DNA of 64,000 bases from Amycolatopsis alkalitolerans (GTDB lineage Bacteria > Actinomycetota > Actinomycetes > Mycobacteriales > Pseudonocardiaceae). The position numbers were made by a program, and so were the translations under genes. Shown piece by piece: positions 1 through 8,827 of this stretch; within the stretch, counting starts at the first letter, position 1; the number at the start of each line of letters is the position of its first letter. The notes below the pieces were generated by a model. It saw only the letters and a list, made by a program, of their open reading frames with translations. It did no database searches and was not told the origin of the DNA. The stretch is from the NCBI RefSeq assembly GCF_006152065.1, contig NZ_VDFW01000001.1, positions 372,001 to 436,000 on the forward strand, in the 5' to 3' direction.

Positions 1-70
1 TCACACCAGCCACAAGCTGTTCCTCTCTTCGACGACGGCCAGGACAAACATTAAATCATTGGATGATTAC

Positions 71-120
71 CTGTCCAGAAATAGAAGTTGTACTATGCTA
101 ACTGTTATAGGTGTACAACT
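71..120 (+). promoter_or_regulatory. Promoter and MarR-type operator overlapping the MFS start codon
   Basis: A perfect 8-bp inverted repeat, AGTTGTAC (86-93) and GTACAACT (113-120), brackets an inner CTAT/ATAG pair and covers the GTG start at 111. A plausible promoter is CTGTCC (71-76), a 17-bp spacer and TATGCT (94-99), which puts the transcript start within a few bases of the GTG, so the mRNA would be nearly leaderless. No Shine-Dalgarno sequence is visible. The downstream MarR regulator is the obvious candidate ligand (inference). Bases 1-70 hold no recognisable gene. Confidence 0.55.
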
Positions 121-1565
121 ATTTGGGAGCGCTCTTGCCGGAGCTGACCTACCGCCGGAAGCTGCTGGTGCTGGCCATCTGCTGCACGAGCCTGTTCGTC
201 GCGTCGCTGGACAACACGATCGTCAACCTGGCCCTGCCGTCGATCCAGCGTGAGTTCTCCACCCGGGTGTCGAGCCTGCAGTGGACCATCGACGCCTACT
301 CGCTGGTCCTCGCCAGCCTGCTGATGCTTTCGGGCTCCACCGCTGACCGGCTCGGGCGGCGGCGCACGTTCCAGACCGGCCTCGCGGTGTTCACGCTCGG
401 CTCGCTGCTGTGCAGCCTCGCCCCGAACGTGGGGCTGCTCATCGTGTTCCGCATGATCCAGGCCGTCGGCGGATCGATGCTCAACCCGGTGGCCATGTCG
501 ATCGTCACGAACACGTTCACCGATCCGAAGCAGCGGGCGCGCGCGATCGGTATCTGGGGCGCGGTGTTCGGCGTCAGCATGGCGCTCGGGCCGGTCGTCG
601 GGGGCGCGCTGGTCGACGCGATCGGCTGGCGGTCCATCTTCTGGATCAACGTGCCCATCGGGGTCGCGGCCTTCGTGCTGGCCGCGGTGTTCGTGCCCGA
701 ATCGCGGGCGGCCCGCGCGCGCCGGGTGGATCCGGTCGGGCAGTCGCTGATCGTCGTGATCCTCGGCAGCCTGACCTACGGGATCATCGAGGCACCGCGC
801 GCGGGCTGGAGTTCCGCGCAGACGATCGGCTGCTTCGCGCTGGCTGTGCTCGCGGTGGCGCTCCTCGTGCCGTACGAGAAGCGCCGCGAGGAGCCGCTGA
901 TCGACCCCCGGTTCTTCTCCAGCGCACCGTTCTCGGGGGCGACGCTGATCGCGGTGTGCAGTTTCGCCTGCATGGGCGGGTTCCTGTTCCTCAACGCGAT
1001 CTACCTGCAGAACGTGCGCGGGTACTCGCCGCTGCACGCCGGGTTGCTGACCCTGCCGGCGGCCGCGATGATCCTCGCCCTTTCGCCGGTGTCCGGGCGG
1101 ATCGTCGGCGGCTGGGGGCCGCGCCTGCCGCTCGTGGTCGGTGGCGTGGGCATCGCCGCCTCGGCGCTGATGCTCACCTGGCTGACCGCGCATTCGTCGC
1201 TGGGATTCCTGGTGCTGACCTACTTCGTGTTCGGGGTCGGGTTCGGCATGGTCAACCCGCCGATCACGAACACCGCCGTCGCCGGGATGCCGAGGGAACA
1301 GGCCGGGGTCGCCGCCGCGGTCGCGTCGACGAGCCGGGTGGTCGGCGGTGCGCTGGGTGTCGCCGTGCTGGGCGCGGTGGTGACCTCACGCGTCAGTGGC
1401 CCGATCGAGACCGGATTCGCGGCCGCGAGCCATGCCGCATGGTGGATCATGGCTGGATGCGGAGTCGCGGTTCTCGTGCTCGGGTTCGTGACGACCGGCC
1501 CATGGGCGCGCCGGACGGCGGCGCGGTTCGTCGAAGCGGAGATGCTCGAGGCGGGCGCGCGGTGA
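111..1565 (+). CDS. MFS drug-efflux transporter, DHA2 (EmrB/QacA) type
   Basis: A 484-residue integral membrane protein with the hydrophobic pattern of about 14 transmembrane segments, the length expected of the 14-helix DHA2 family. The family signature LDNTIVNLALPSIQ lies in the first membrane segment (about residues 33-46), and motif A (GSTADRLGRRR) follows in the next loop. Members export small lipophilic or cationic compounds by proton antiport; the substrate cannot be read from sequence. The GTG start has no ribosome-binding site but lies where a leaderless transcript would begin. The stop overlaps the GTG of the MarR gene (GTGA), so the two are almost certainly co-transcribed and translationally coupled. 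Confidence 0.9.
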   Translation: MYNYLGALLPELTYRRKLLVLAICCTSLFVASLDNTIVNLALPSIQREFSTRVSSLQWTIDAYSLVLASLLMLSGSTADRLGRRRTFQTGLAVFTLGSLLCSLAPNVGLLIVFRMIQAVGGSMLNPVAMSIVTNTFTDPKQRARAIGIWGAVFGVSMALGPVVGGALVDAIGWRSIFWINVPIGVAAFVLAAVFVPESRAARARRVDPVGQSLIVVILGSLTYGIIEAPRAGWSSAQTIGCFALAVLAVALLVPYEKRREEPLIDPRFFSSAPFSGATLIAVCSFACMGGFLFLNAIYLQNVRGYSPLHAGLLTLPAAAMILALSPVSGRIVGGWGPRLPLVVGGVGIAASALMLTWLTAHSSLGFLVLTYFVFGVGFGMVNPPITNTAVAGMPREQAGVAAAVASTSRVVGGALGVAVLGAVVTSRVSGPIETGFAAASHAAWWIMAGCGVAVLVLGFVTTGPWARRTAARFVEAEMLEAGAR

Positions 1566-1969
1566 ACGATGTCGCGGCCCGCGCGTGGGGCCGCATGCTC
1601 GATCTCGTGCTGGAGCGCAACGACCGGCGCAAGGAGGTCGTGGACGCGCTCGGCATGAGTTTCGTGAAGACGAAAGCCCTGCGGCGCCTGGCCGCGCGCC
1701 CGATGACGATGCGGGAGCTGGCCGAGGAGCTGCTGACGGACCGGCCCTATGCGACCGTCCTGGTCGACGACCTCGAACGGCGCGGCCTGGTGCAGCGCGA
1801 AGTCCACCCCGAGGACCGCCGCTCGAAGATCGTCAGCGTGACACCGGCCGGCCGGGCGGTGTCCGACACGTCGGCGCAGATCCTCCAGCGGGCGCCGGCG
1901 TCGCTGCTCGCCCTGCCGGAAGAGGATCTGGCCGCACTGGACCGGATCCTGGCCAGGCTGGCCGAATGA
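1562..1969 (+). CDS. MarR family transcriptional regulator
   Basis: A 135-residue winged-helix protein beginning VNDVAARAWGRML. The recognition region reads MTMRELAEELLTDRPYATVLVDDLERRGLV, with the wing at EDRRSKIVSVTPAGR. This order (helix-turn-helix, D-R-R-S/K wing, TPAGR) is diagnostic of MarR. The GTG start overlaps the MFS stop by four bases. The likely role is autorepression of the exporter operon through the palindrome at 86-120, with release by a transported ligand; this is inference from the gene pair and operator position. No truncation is seen. Confidence 0.88.
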   Translation: MNDVAARAWGRMLDLVLERNDRRKEVVDALGMSFVKTKALRRLAARPMTMRELAEELLTDRPYATVLVDDLERRGLVQREVHPEDRRSKIVSVTPAGRAVSDTSAQILQRAPASLLALPEEDLAALDRILARLAE

Positions 1970-1979
1970 GGTGGCTGCC

Positions 1980-2496
1980 TCAGCGGGATGCGATGAACAC
2001 GAACTCCCGTCCAGGCCTGTCCGGTGCTTCGCGGATCTCGTCGATGCGGAAACCCTGCGCCTCCAGGGTTTCCTCGACCTCATCCCGGTCGCGGAACCGT
2101 AGCGTCGAGTCCGACGTGAGTACCTGCCCGTCCGAGGCGAACCGGTACGTCCACCGGAAAGTCACCAGCGGCAAGCTCACCTCGACGAGTTCGACCCGGC
2201 TTTCGACCTCCCCGGTGACCCGGTGCGAAGCCCCCCGCGTCCACTCCTGTCATCCCCGATACGCCGGGTCACGGGTCTCGAACACGAGATGCCCGCCGGG
2301 GCGTAACGCCGTGTGGATGCCGCGAAGCGCGCCTTCCCAATCATCGGGCGAAACGATGGCCTGGGCCACGTTCCCGGTCATCGTGACGCGCACCCAGCGC
2401 CTCGGCGACGGCCGCGTAGACCTCGAGATCCGGGCGGGCGCCTTCGAGCGTGTCGTAGATCGGCACCAGCCGGGGATGCTCGAAGACCTCGTCCAT
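1980..2496 (-). pseudogene. Degraded SAM-dependent methyltransferase
   Basis: Reading down from 2496, the N-terminus MDEVFEHPRL is followed by a typical start of a class I methyltransferase (IYDTLEGARPDLEVYAAVAEALGA). The frame then shifts and resumes at VTMTGNVAQAIVSPDDW, RPGGHLVFETRDP and finally SLPLVTFRWTYRF. The glycine-rich SAM-binding segment that should lie between the first two blocks is missing, so there is an internal deletion with frameshift. A second lesion is an in-frame TGA just after the FETRDPAYR block. The ATG overlaps the PucR stop (TGATG), so it was once the last gene of that operon. Only the last 66 codons (1980-2180) remain as an uninterrupted frame. Confidence 0.75.
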
Positions 2497-3977
2497 CAGT
2501 CTCCCATGGTCACCGTGCGGCAGGCCAGATGCAGCGCGAGCCGCTCGTCCCGGCGCGTCAGATCCACGCCCAGCAACTGTTCCACCCGCGCGATCCGTGC
2601 CGCCACCGTATTTCGGTGCACGCCCAGCACCGCGGCCGTTTCCGCGAGCGACGACTCAGCGTCGAGGTATGCGGCCAGGGTGCGCACGAGATCACCCGGC
2701 GCCGGCTGCAGGGGCGCGACAAGGGCACGCGCCGCCGGTTCGAACGTGTCCGTGCGTGTCCATTCCAGCAGCAGCTGCGCCATCCCGAGCTGGTCGACGT
2801 GCAGGAAATGCCCCGCCTCCGGCCGGGTCGCGGCCAGGCGCGCGGCATCGGTCGCTTCCGCGATCGTCGTCGCGAGCCCCTCCGCGCGCGGGTACGGCCG
2901 CCCGACGCCCATATGCGTCACCAGCGTGCGACCGAGCGCCTTGTGCGCCGCGCGCAGCCGTGCCGCCAGCTTTCGCACGCGTGCGGCGGTCGGCTCCTGA
3001 TCGAGCGTGAGCCAGCCCGTCCACCCCTCGCCGTGCTCGGCGATCACCGTGTCCTCCGCCCCGAGCGCGCGCACCACCTCATGGGTCCGCGCCACCGTGT
3101 CTACTGTGGACGACGCGCCGACGCGGATCCCGATATGCCAGCCGCCGAGCCGCCAGCCCGCGTCCGCGATCCGGCGGCGCAGATCCGCGCCTGGCTCGGC
3201 GTCGAGCCGCAGCAGATCGGTGAGCAACGCCGTCCGCGAACGCGCGTCCCGTTCCAGCTCCAGCCGGTTCGCCAGCAACCACCGCTGCACCGCGCTCGCC
3301 GCGACCGCGAGCGCGGGCGGTACGACGTCCGCCCGCGCCGCCGCGATTCCTTTCAGGGCCGTCGCGACCCACAATCCGGGTCTGGGATGTAACGCCGGAT
3401 GCGCCAGCAGCACCCCGTCGTCGAGATCGATCCGTTGGGGCACAGGCTCTTCGGCTCGCACGAGACCGGCTTCGGCGAGTTCGCCGGCAAACGGCTGACC
3501 TTGGTTGTCCAGCAGCGCGACGGGAGCGCGCAGCAACTCCCGCAGCACCGCGACAGCCTGGTCCGGCGAATGCGGCCGGTCGTCGAGCGCACGATGCGTA
3601 GCCAGCACAAGCTGTGCCCGGTCGAGGTCCGGGGCGACGAGGTGCAACCGCGCGCTCACCAGCAGCTCCAGCGGGTCGGTTTCGCTGACCAGCAACGGAA
3701 TGCCGAGCCTGTCCGCGAGTAGGCGCGTGCCCGTCAACGGCTCCACGGCGGGCAGGAGCAGCCCTGTTCCTCCGGCGTCGGCACTGCGGCGCAGCAGGGC
3801 GTCGATCCGCCAATCGGCCGGAGACACCGGACCCGCGAGCACCACGAGTTCGTCCGCGACCGGCACCTGCCCGAGGTCGAGTGTCGCGCGCACTGTCCGC
3901 AAAGGACGATCAGGATCGCCCGCGAGGACACGGACAGCGGCCCATTCCGGGGTCGCGAGCAGCGTGCGCAAGGTCAT
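2496..3977 (-). CDS. PucR/CdaR family transcriptional regulator
   Basis: A 493-residue regulator. The C-terminal 60 residues form the PucR helix-turn-helix (HTH_30): TLAAYLDAESSLAETAAVLG, then VHRNTVAARIARVEQLLGVDL. The N-terminal region (about 1-130) fits a purine-catabolism PucR_N-type ligand domain, with a GGDEF-like/CdaR middle part. PucR proteins usually activate catabolism of purines, allantoin, amides or similar nitrogen compounds. The ATG overlaps the stop of the upstream DUF917 gene by four bases, so regulator and enzyme are coupled. The regulator probably controls this operon and perhaps the permease/HyuA operon nearby (inference). Confidence 0.88.
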   Translation of the reverse strand: MTLRTLLATPEWAAVRVLAGDPDRPLRTVRATLDLGQVPVADELVVLAGPVSPADWRIDALLRRSADAGGTGLLLPAVEPLTGTRLLADRLGIPLLVSETDPLELLVSARLHLVAPDLDRAQLVLATHRALDDRPHSPDQAVAVLRELLRAPVALLDNQGQPFAGELAEAGLVRAEEPVPQRIDLDDGVLLAHPALHPRPGLWVATALKGIAAARADVVPPALAVAASAVQRWLLANRLELERDARSRTALLTDLLRLDAEPGADLRRRIADAGWRLGGWHIGIRVGASSTVDTVARTHEVVRALGAEDTVIAEHGEGWTGWLTLDQEPTAARVRKLAARLRAAHKALGRTLVTHMGVGRPYPRAEGLATTIAEATDAARLAATRPEAGHFLHVDQLGMAQLLLEWTRTDTFEPAARALVAPLQPAPGDLVRTLAAYLDAESSLAETAAVLGVHRNTVAARIARVEQLLGVDLTRRDERLALHLACRTVTMGD

Positions 3978-5029
3978 GGCAGCACCGGTTCCGTGTCGAT
4001 CCCGAACGCGCGCGGTTCGAGGACGGGCAGGTGGCGGGGATCGGTCCAGAACGGCGCCGCCGGCAGCCGCAACACCGCCACCTCGACGCCTTCACGGATC
4101 GCGTCGCAGCTGATCGGTACGCAGGTCCGGCGGTCGACGACGGTGAGCACGTCCGGGGTGGACGCCACCGCGCGCCCGTCCCGCATCGCGAGCAGGTACT
4201 CGTTCTCCATTTCCAGCCGCAGCAAGGACCCGTCGCGGTGGTCGGTCAGCATCACGCTCCCGCGCCCGAACCCCGGCCGCCCGTGCTCGCCGGGCCCGAT
4301 CCGGCGCGCGACCTCGAGGACGCGACCGGCAGCGAGCACGTCGCCGCCGACCGCTTCGGACAGTGTCGCGGCCGTCGGGCTTTCGCCGATCGCCAGCACG
4401 CGATGGCCCAGGTCTAGCGCGCCGCTGATCGAGCCGGGCACCGCCGCCTCGGACAGTTCCGGCGCGGGGATCGGCGCGAGCGCGAGGATCGCCCAGCCGC
4501 TCGAGCTGGCGAGGAAGGCGCGCGCGGTGCGCTCGATCGTCGCGTCAGAACCGCTGGCCAGCACCAGAACCTGGCCGCTCGGTTCGGCGACGACCGCCGG
4601 GGCGAGGCCACGCCCCACCGTCGCGACGGACAGCTGATCGAGCCGGGGCAGGCCGCGGCCCGACAGGTCGGCATCCACAATGGACAGGCCGAGGTCGTGC
4701 GCGGCGGCGATCGGCATCACCCCGTTGAGCCCGCCGACCTCGATCGAAATCAGCGCGTCGGCCCGCTCACCGGTCCACCGCTCGATCGCCGCGACGGCCG
4801 TCGCGATCTCATCGCCGCCGGGGAGCTTCTCGGTGAACACCGCCGTCGCCCCGATGACCCCGACCGGCACGACCTTCGCGTCCGGCGCGAGGCCGGCGAC
4901 CGGGGTCAGTTCGGCGGGCAAACAGTTGCGCAGCAAGGCGGCGGCCGTGATCGTGTCCCCGCCGCCACCCGAGCCGAGCAGCGCGACACCGCGTTCGAGC
5001 GCGGGCACGTCGCGGGCCGTGATCTGCAT
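3974..5029 (-). CDS. DUF917 family protein (paralogue 1)
   Basis: A 351-residue protein with the DUF917 hallmarks: an N-terminal glycine cluster (VALLGSGGGGDTI, about residues 16-28), the IEVGGLNGVMPI segment, the GRGLPRLDQ segment and a C-terminal LRLEMENEYLLAMRDG strand. DUF917 proteins are usually found beside hydantoinase/oxoprolinase genes; Pfam now names the family after an S-methyl-thiohydantoin desulfurase, so action on a thiohydantoin-like ring is possible but unproven here. This copy is the most divergent of the three in the window. It heads an operon with the PucR gene (4-bp overlap) and reads away from the S9 peptidase gene. No clear ribosome-binding site precedes the ATG. Confidence 0.85.
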   Translation of the reverse strand: MQITARDVPALERGVALLGSGGGGDTITAAALLRNCLPAELTPVAGLAPDAKVVPVGVIGATAVFTEKLPGGDEIATAVAAIERWTGERADALISIEVGGLNGVMPIAAAHDLGLSIVDADLSGRGLPRLDQLSVATVGRGLAPAVVAEPSGQVLVLASGSDATIERTARAFLASSSGWAILALAPIPAPELSEAAVPGSISGALDLGHRVLAIGESPTAATLSEAVGGDVLAAGRVLEVARRIGPGEHGRPGFGRGSVMLTDHRDGSLLRLEMENEYLLAMRDGRAVASTPDVLTVVDRRTCVPISCDAIREGVEVAVLRLPAAPFWTDPRHLPVLEPRAFGIDTEPVLP

Positions 5030-5103
5030 GGGAAGACGGTAGACGAGGCGAAGCGACGACGCCTAATCCATCGTCTGGCCCCGCACGCTGGCATAGTGGA
5101 CCG
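5030..5103. promoter_or_regulatory. Divergent promoter region between DUF917 and S9 peptidase genes
   Basis: Only 74 bp separate the two divergent starts. On the plus strand CATAGT (5092-5097) lies six bases before the GTG at 5104, the spacing of a -10 box for a leaderless mRNA. On the minus strand TACCGT lies shortly before the ATG at 5029, again implying a very short leader. Neither gene has a Shine-Dalgarno sequence. Shared control by the PucR regulator is possible. Confidence 0.4.
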
Positions 5104-6843
5104 GTGACCAACGAAGCGCTCACCGCGGAACTCGTGACCGCACCCGCGCCCACCGGACTCGCGCTGTCTCCGGACGGCGGGTGGGTCGCGTACCTGCTGG
5201 GCGAGGACCTCATGGTCGTCCCGGTGGACCGGAGCGCGCCGCCACGAAAGCTGGCCGGCGGGGCGACAGTGCCTCGATGGGCGCAGGATTCGGTCTGCTT
5301 TCTTTCGGGCGGGCAACTGCACCGGATCGCGCTCACCGGCGAGGCCGAGCAGGTGACGCGGTCGCGGCCGGGGATCCACGACTACCTGCCGCTGGCCGAT
5401 CCGGCGTTGATCGCCGTCATCGCGCCTGAGCGCGAAGACAGTGATGTGCGAGTGTGGAGCGAGGCGGAGCGGGACCGGCTGTGGCTCTACGACCTGCGCG
5501 AAGGCGGTCTGGCCCCGCTCGGGGACTTCGGTGACCGGCATGTCGTCGAAGTGGCCCAACGGCCCGGCGGCGGCCCGCTCGCCGTGTTGACCTGGTCCAA
5601 GCCCGAGATCGATCCTGGTTCGTACGAGCCCGAGGTACATCTGGTCGAGGACGGTGCGGTCACGAATCTGGGCCCGGCGACCGCGGAGGCGTCGTCGCTC
5701 ACCTGGCGAGGGCCGGAGCTTGCCTATCTCGGGAAGACGCCCCCGGGTCTCGTCGGCGGGGATGCGGTGTTCGGCCTCGTCCCGGGAGAGGGTGCCGAAC
5801 ACCGGAATCTGACCGCCGGCGAGCCGCGGTGCCCGGTCGAGATACTGCCGGACCTGACGGTGTACGCGCGCGGTCTGGATACGTGGATCGGGGACCTCGA
5901 AGTGCGCGGTCTCGCCGGGTCGGTGACCGCGGGCGAGAACCTGGTCGCCGCCGTGATCAGCACGGCGTATGAGCCGCCGGAGGTGTACGCGGGTCCGAAG
6001 GGCGGGCCGCTGAAACGGCTTTCCGACACCAGGCCGGAACTGCGCGAGATCCGGTGGGGCGTCCAGGAACGCTTGTGGTACCGGGCTTCCGACGGGCTCG
6101 CGCTCGACGGTCTGCTGATCCTGCCAGCGGGCAAGTCGCGTGTGGACGGTCCGTTCCCGCTGGTCACCCTCGTGCATGGCGGCCCGTACGGGCGGTACGC
6201 CGATTGCTTGCAGCTCGCCTGGTATCCCTCTGGTCAGTGGCTCGCGACCGCGGGGTACGCCGTCTTCCTGCCGAACCCTAGGGGCGGGCAGGGCCACGGC
6301 CACGAGTTCGCGGCGACCGTCGCCGGCGCGGTCGGTCTCGATGAGTGGACCGATATCGTCGCGGGCATCGATTTGCTCGTCGCCGAAGGGTTAGCCGATC
6401 CCGGCCGGCTCGGCATCGGCGGGTGGAGCCATGGCGGGTTCGTGGCGGCGTGGGCGGTCGGGCAGACGACGACGTTCAAGGCGGCGCTGGTCGGCGCGGG
6501 GATCAGTGACTGGGGAATGCTCGCCGCGACCGGGCAGTTCGGCGCGGCGGAGGCGGCGCTCGCCGGCAGTACCGGCTGGGAAGGGCCGGGCCCGCACCAG
6601 CACGACAGGGTGAGCCCGATCAGCTACGCGTCGAGGATCCGGACTCCGGTGCTGATCGCGCACGGCGCGGCCGACACGAACGTTCCGGTCTCCCAAGCCG
6701 AATTCCTGCACCGCGCGCTGCGCCACCACGGCGTCGAGCACGAGTATGTCCTCTATCCCCGGGAAAACCACGCGATCCGCGAGCGTGCTCATCAGATCGA
6801 TCTGCTGCACCGCATGCGGGCCTGGTTCGACCGGTGGCTCTAA
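5104..6843 (+). CDS. S9 family serine peptidase (acylaminoacyl-/prolyl-oligopeptidase-like)
   Basis: A 579-residue protein with an N-terminal beta-propeller-like half (residues 1 to about 320) and a C-terminal alpha/beta-hydrolase domain. The nucleophile elbow is GWSHGG with Ser442. Asp524 (HGAADTNVP) and His556 (YPRENHAI) complete the triad at the usual S9 spacing. No signal peptide is visible, so it is likely cytoplasmic. S9C enzymes cleave short peptides or acylated amino acids. It starts with GTG six bases after a -10-like box and ends in a TAATG overlap with the next hydrolase gene. Its position suggests a role in releasing or trimming amide substrates for the DUF917/HyuA region (inference). 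Confidence 0.9.
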   Translation: MTNEALTAELVTAPAPTGLALSPDGGWVAYLLGEDLMVVPVDRSAPPRKLAGGATVPRWAQDSVCFLSGGQLHRIALTGEAEQVTRSRPGIHDYLPLADPALIAVIAPEREDSDVRVWSEAERDRLWLYDLREGGLAPLGDFGDRHVVEVAQRPGGGPLAVLTWSKPEIDPGSYEPEVHLVEDGAVTNLGPATAEASSLTWRGPELAYLGKTPPGLVGGDAVFGLVPGEGAEHRNLTAGEPRCPVEILPDLTVYARGLDTWIGDLEVRGLAGSVTAGENLVAAVISTAYEPPEVYAGPKGGPLKRLSDTRPELREIRWGVQERLWYRASDGLALDGLLILPAGKSRVDGPFPLVTLVHGGPYGRYADCLQLAWYPSGQWLATAGYAVFLPNPRGGQGHGHEFAATVAGAVGLDEWTDIVAGIDLLVAEGLADPGRLGIGGWSHGGFVAAWAVGQTTTFKAALVGAGISDWGMLAATGQFGAAEAALAGSTGWEGPGPHQHDRVSPISYASRIRTPVLIAHGAADTNVPVSQAEFLHRALRHHGVEHEYVLYPRENHAIRERAHQIDLLHRMRAWFDRWL

Positions 6844-7709
6844 TGCGACGCCGGGCAATCCTCGCGGCCGATATGCCGACGCCCACCGTGATGCGGGACG
6901 GTCTCGCCGTGTACGTCATCGGCACCGGCGAGCCGGTGCTGCTCATGCCTGGCCCGCATCGCTTCCAGCGGCCGGGACTGCGCACCGCGGACGCGCTGAT
7001 CGCGGGTCTGACCGGGCTTGGCCGCGCCGTGGTCACCTTCGACCCGCCAGGGTCGGGCGCCTCGACCCGGCCCGCCCGGTTGGGCATGGCGGAAATGCGC
7101 GGCTGCGCCGACGAGGCGCTCGCGGCGGCGGGTGCTCCGGAGCGGGTCGACGCGCTCGGTCACAGTATGGGCGGGCTGGCGCTGCTGGACTACGCCCTGG
7201 ACCGGCCGGCCCGGATCCGGCGGATGGTGCTGATCGGCACGGGCAGCGGTGGCTACCGGCACGCGCCCGGGGCGTTGTGGAACCGCACGCACCCGCATTT
7301 CGCGCGCCTGGCGATGCTGGGCAGCCTGCACCTGCTCGTGCCGCGGCTGGCGACCGAACGGATCCTGAACAACCTCATCGAGCGCGAGTCCTACTGCGAC
7401 AAGGCGCTGGCGCACCCAGCACCGGTATCCGCCACCGACTGGCTGTGCGCGCCGCGGGGCCGGGCAGACTGGCACCGGATCGCCAGGAAGCTCGAGTTCG
7501 GCCCGCGCCTGGCCGAACTCGATGCGGCGGTGCTGATCCTGTGCGGGCGGCATGACCCGCAGTTCCCGCCGTCGTGTTCGAACCAGCTCGCCACCGGCAT
7601 CCGCCGAAGCGAGCTGATCTTCTTCGAGCGCAGCGGCCACTACCCCTTCATCGAAGAAGGCGCTTTCTGGTCTGCGGTCGGCACCTTCCTCGCGCGCACC
7701 ACGGGGTAG
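6843..7709 (+). CDS. Alpha/beta-fold hydrolase
   Basis: About 288 residues. The nucleophile elbow is LGHSMGG with Ser108, the acid is Asp238 (GRHDPQF) and the base His266 (SGHYPF), and an oxyanion-type region occurs after LLMPGP. This is an intact alpha/beta hydrolase of the proline-iminopeptidase/haloperoxidase-like class. The ATG at 6843 shares its first base with the TAA of the S9 gene; a GTG nine bases upstream and an ATG at 6873 are alternatives. It is in a two-gene operon with the peptidase and converges on the DUF917 gene at 7721, leaving 11 bp between the stops. Substrate unknown. Confidence 0.85.
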   Translation: MRRRAILAADMPTPTVMRDGLAVYVIGTGEPVLLMPGPHRFQRPGLRTADALIAGLTGLGRAVVTFDPPGSGASTRPARLGMAEMRGCADEALAAAGAPERVDALGHSMGGLALLDYALDRPARIRRMVLIGTGSGGYRHAPGALWNRTHPHFARLAMLGSLHLLVPRLATERILNNLIERESYCDKALAHPAPVSATDWLCAPRGRADWHRIARKLEFGPRLAELDAAVLILCGRHDPQFPPSCSNQLATGIRRSELIFFERSGHYPFIEEGAFWSAVGTFLARTTG

Positions 7710-7720
7710 AACGCCGGCGT

Positions 7721-8827
7721 TCAGCCTTGAGCCGCCGCGGGGACGATATCCTCGACGGGCCGGAATTCATGTGGTAGCCCGAAAGCCGCGGGCCCGAACG
7801 TCGCGAGCGCCTCGGAGGTGCGCATGAGCCGCGGGGTCGAGATGCCGACGACCGTCACCCGCTGGCCGTAGCGCAGGGTCTCGGTCGTGATCGGCTCCGC
7901 CGTTTCCGCTTCCAGCACGCAGATCAGATCCGGCACCAGGCAGCGCACCTCGCCGTCGACCCGGGCCACCAGGTTCTCGTTCTGGAACTCCAGCTCCAGC
8001 TTGTGCTCCCCGTCGAAGGACAGCGCGGCCGCGCGGCCCCGCGCGAACCCCGCTTCGGTCCGGCGTTCCACGTCCGCGATCTTGCCGCGGAAGAGCACGC
8101 GCAGATCGCGGTACAGCGTCTCTCTCAGGGCCTCCGCCAGGCATGCGATCGGGTCCGTGCCCCGGCCCTCGCGGATTGCCCGGCCCACCCTCAGCGCGAG
8201 GCTCAGCGTCCGCGGGATCGCCGTGCGTTTCACGTCCGCACCGCTCATCGAGTACTCCGCGATATGCGCGACCCCGCCGAGGCGGATCGTCACCCCGCGC
8301 GCGATCCACTCCATACGCCGGTTGTCCGTACCGGTGTCGATCACGGTGACCTCACCGCCCTCGCCGGCGACCGCCATCGGCGAGCCCGGCACCCCGTACA
8401 CGCCGAAGGTTTCCATCTGCAGCTCGGGAAACGCCCGGCCCATCCCGTCCGCGTCGACGACGGGCAACCCGGTCCGCGCACCGACGACGAGCGGGATCAT
8501 CGAGTTGATCCCACCGCATTCGATCGGCATCGTGGCGCTTGCCCGCACGCCGAGATGCTTTTCCAGCGCCGCCAGCGCTGTTTCGGGCTCGCGCCCGCTG
8601 GGCAGCTTTTCGAACACGACGGTCGGCGCGCCCATCTGCGCGGTCGGGATCACCAGCGCGTCGTCGTCGACCTCATCGGGGTCCAGTACGGTCACCGGGC
8701 CGTGCTCGCGGATCGCCTGCCGCACCAGAAGCCGCCCGACGTACGGGTCGCCACCGCCGCCGGTGCCCAGCACCGCCGCGCCACGCGCGAGATCTTCGAG
8801 ATGGTCCTCGGTCAGCTGCCAGCTCAA
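7721..8827 (-). CDS. DUF917 family protein (paralogue 2)
   Basis: A 368-residue DUF917 protein: VLGTGGGGDPYVGRLL near the N-terminus, IECGGINSMIPLVVGA and DADGMGRAFPELQMETF in the middle, ELEFQNENLVARVDGEV and TTETLRYGQRVTVVG toward the C-terminus. It is much closer to paralogue 3 than to paralogue 1. The start is TTG overlapping the stop of paralogue 3 by four bases (TTGA). Two adjacent, similar but not identical DUF917 proteins may form a heteromer, as noted for other HyuA-linked sets (inference). It is the last gene of the permease-hyuA-DUF917-DUF917 operon. Confidence 0.88.
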   Translation of the reverse strand: MSWQLTEDHLEDLARGAAVLGTGGGGDPYVGRLLVRQAIREHGPVTVLDPDEVDDDALVIPTAQMGAPTVVFEKLPSGREPETALAALEKHLGVRASATMPIECGGINSMIPLVVGARTGLPVVDADGMGRAFPELQMETFGVYGVPGSPMAVAGEGGEVTVIDTGTDNRRMEWIARGVTIRLGGVAHIAEYSMSGADVKRTAIPRTLSLALRVGRAIREGRGTDPIACLAEALRETLYRDLRVLFRGKIADVERRTEAGFARGRAAALSFDGEHKLELEFQNENLVARVDGEVRCLVPDLICVLEAETAEPITTETLRYGQRVTVVGISTPRLMRTSEALATFGPAAFGLPHEFRPVEDIVPAAAQG

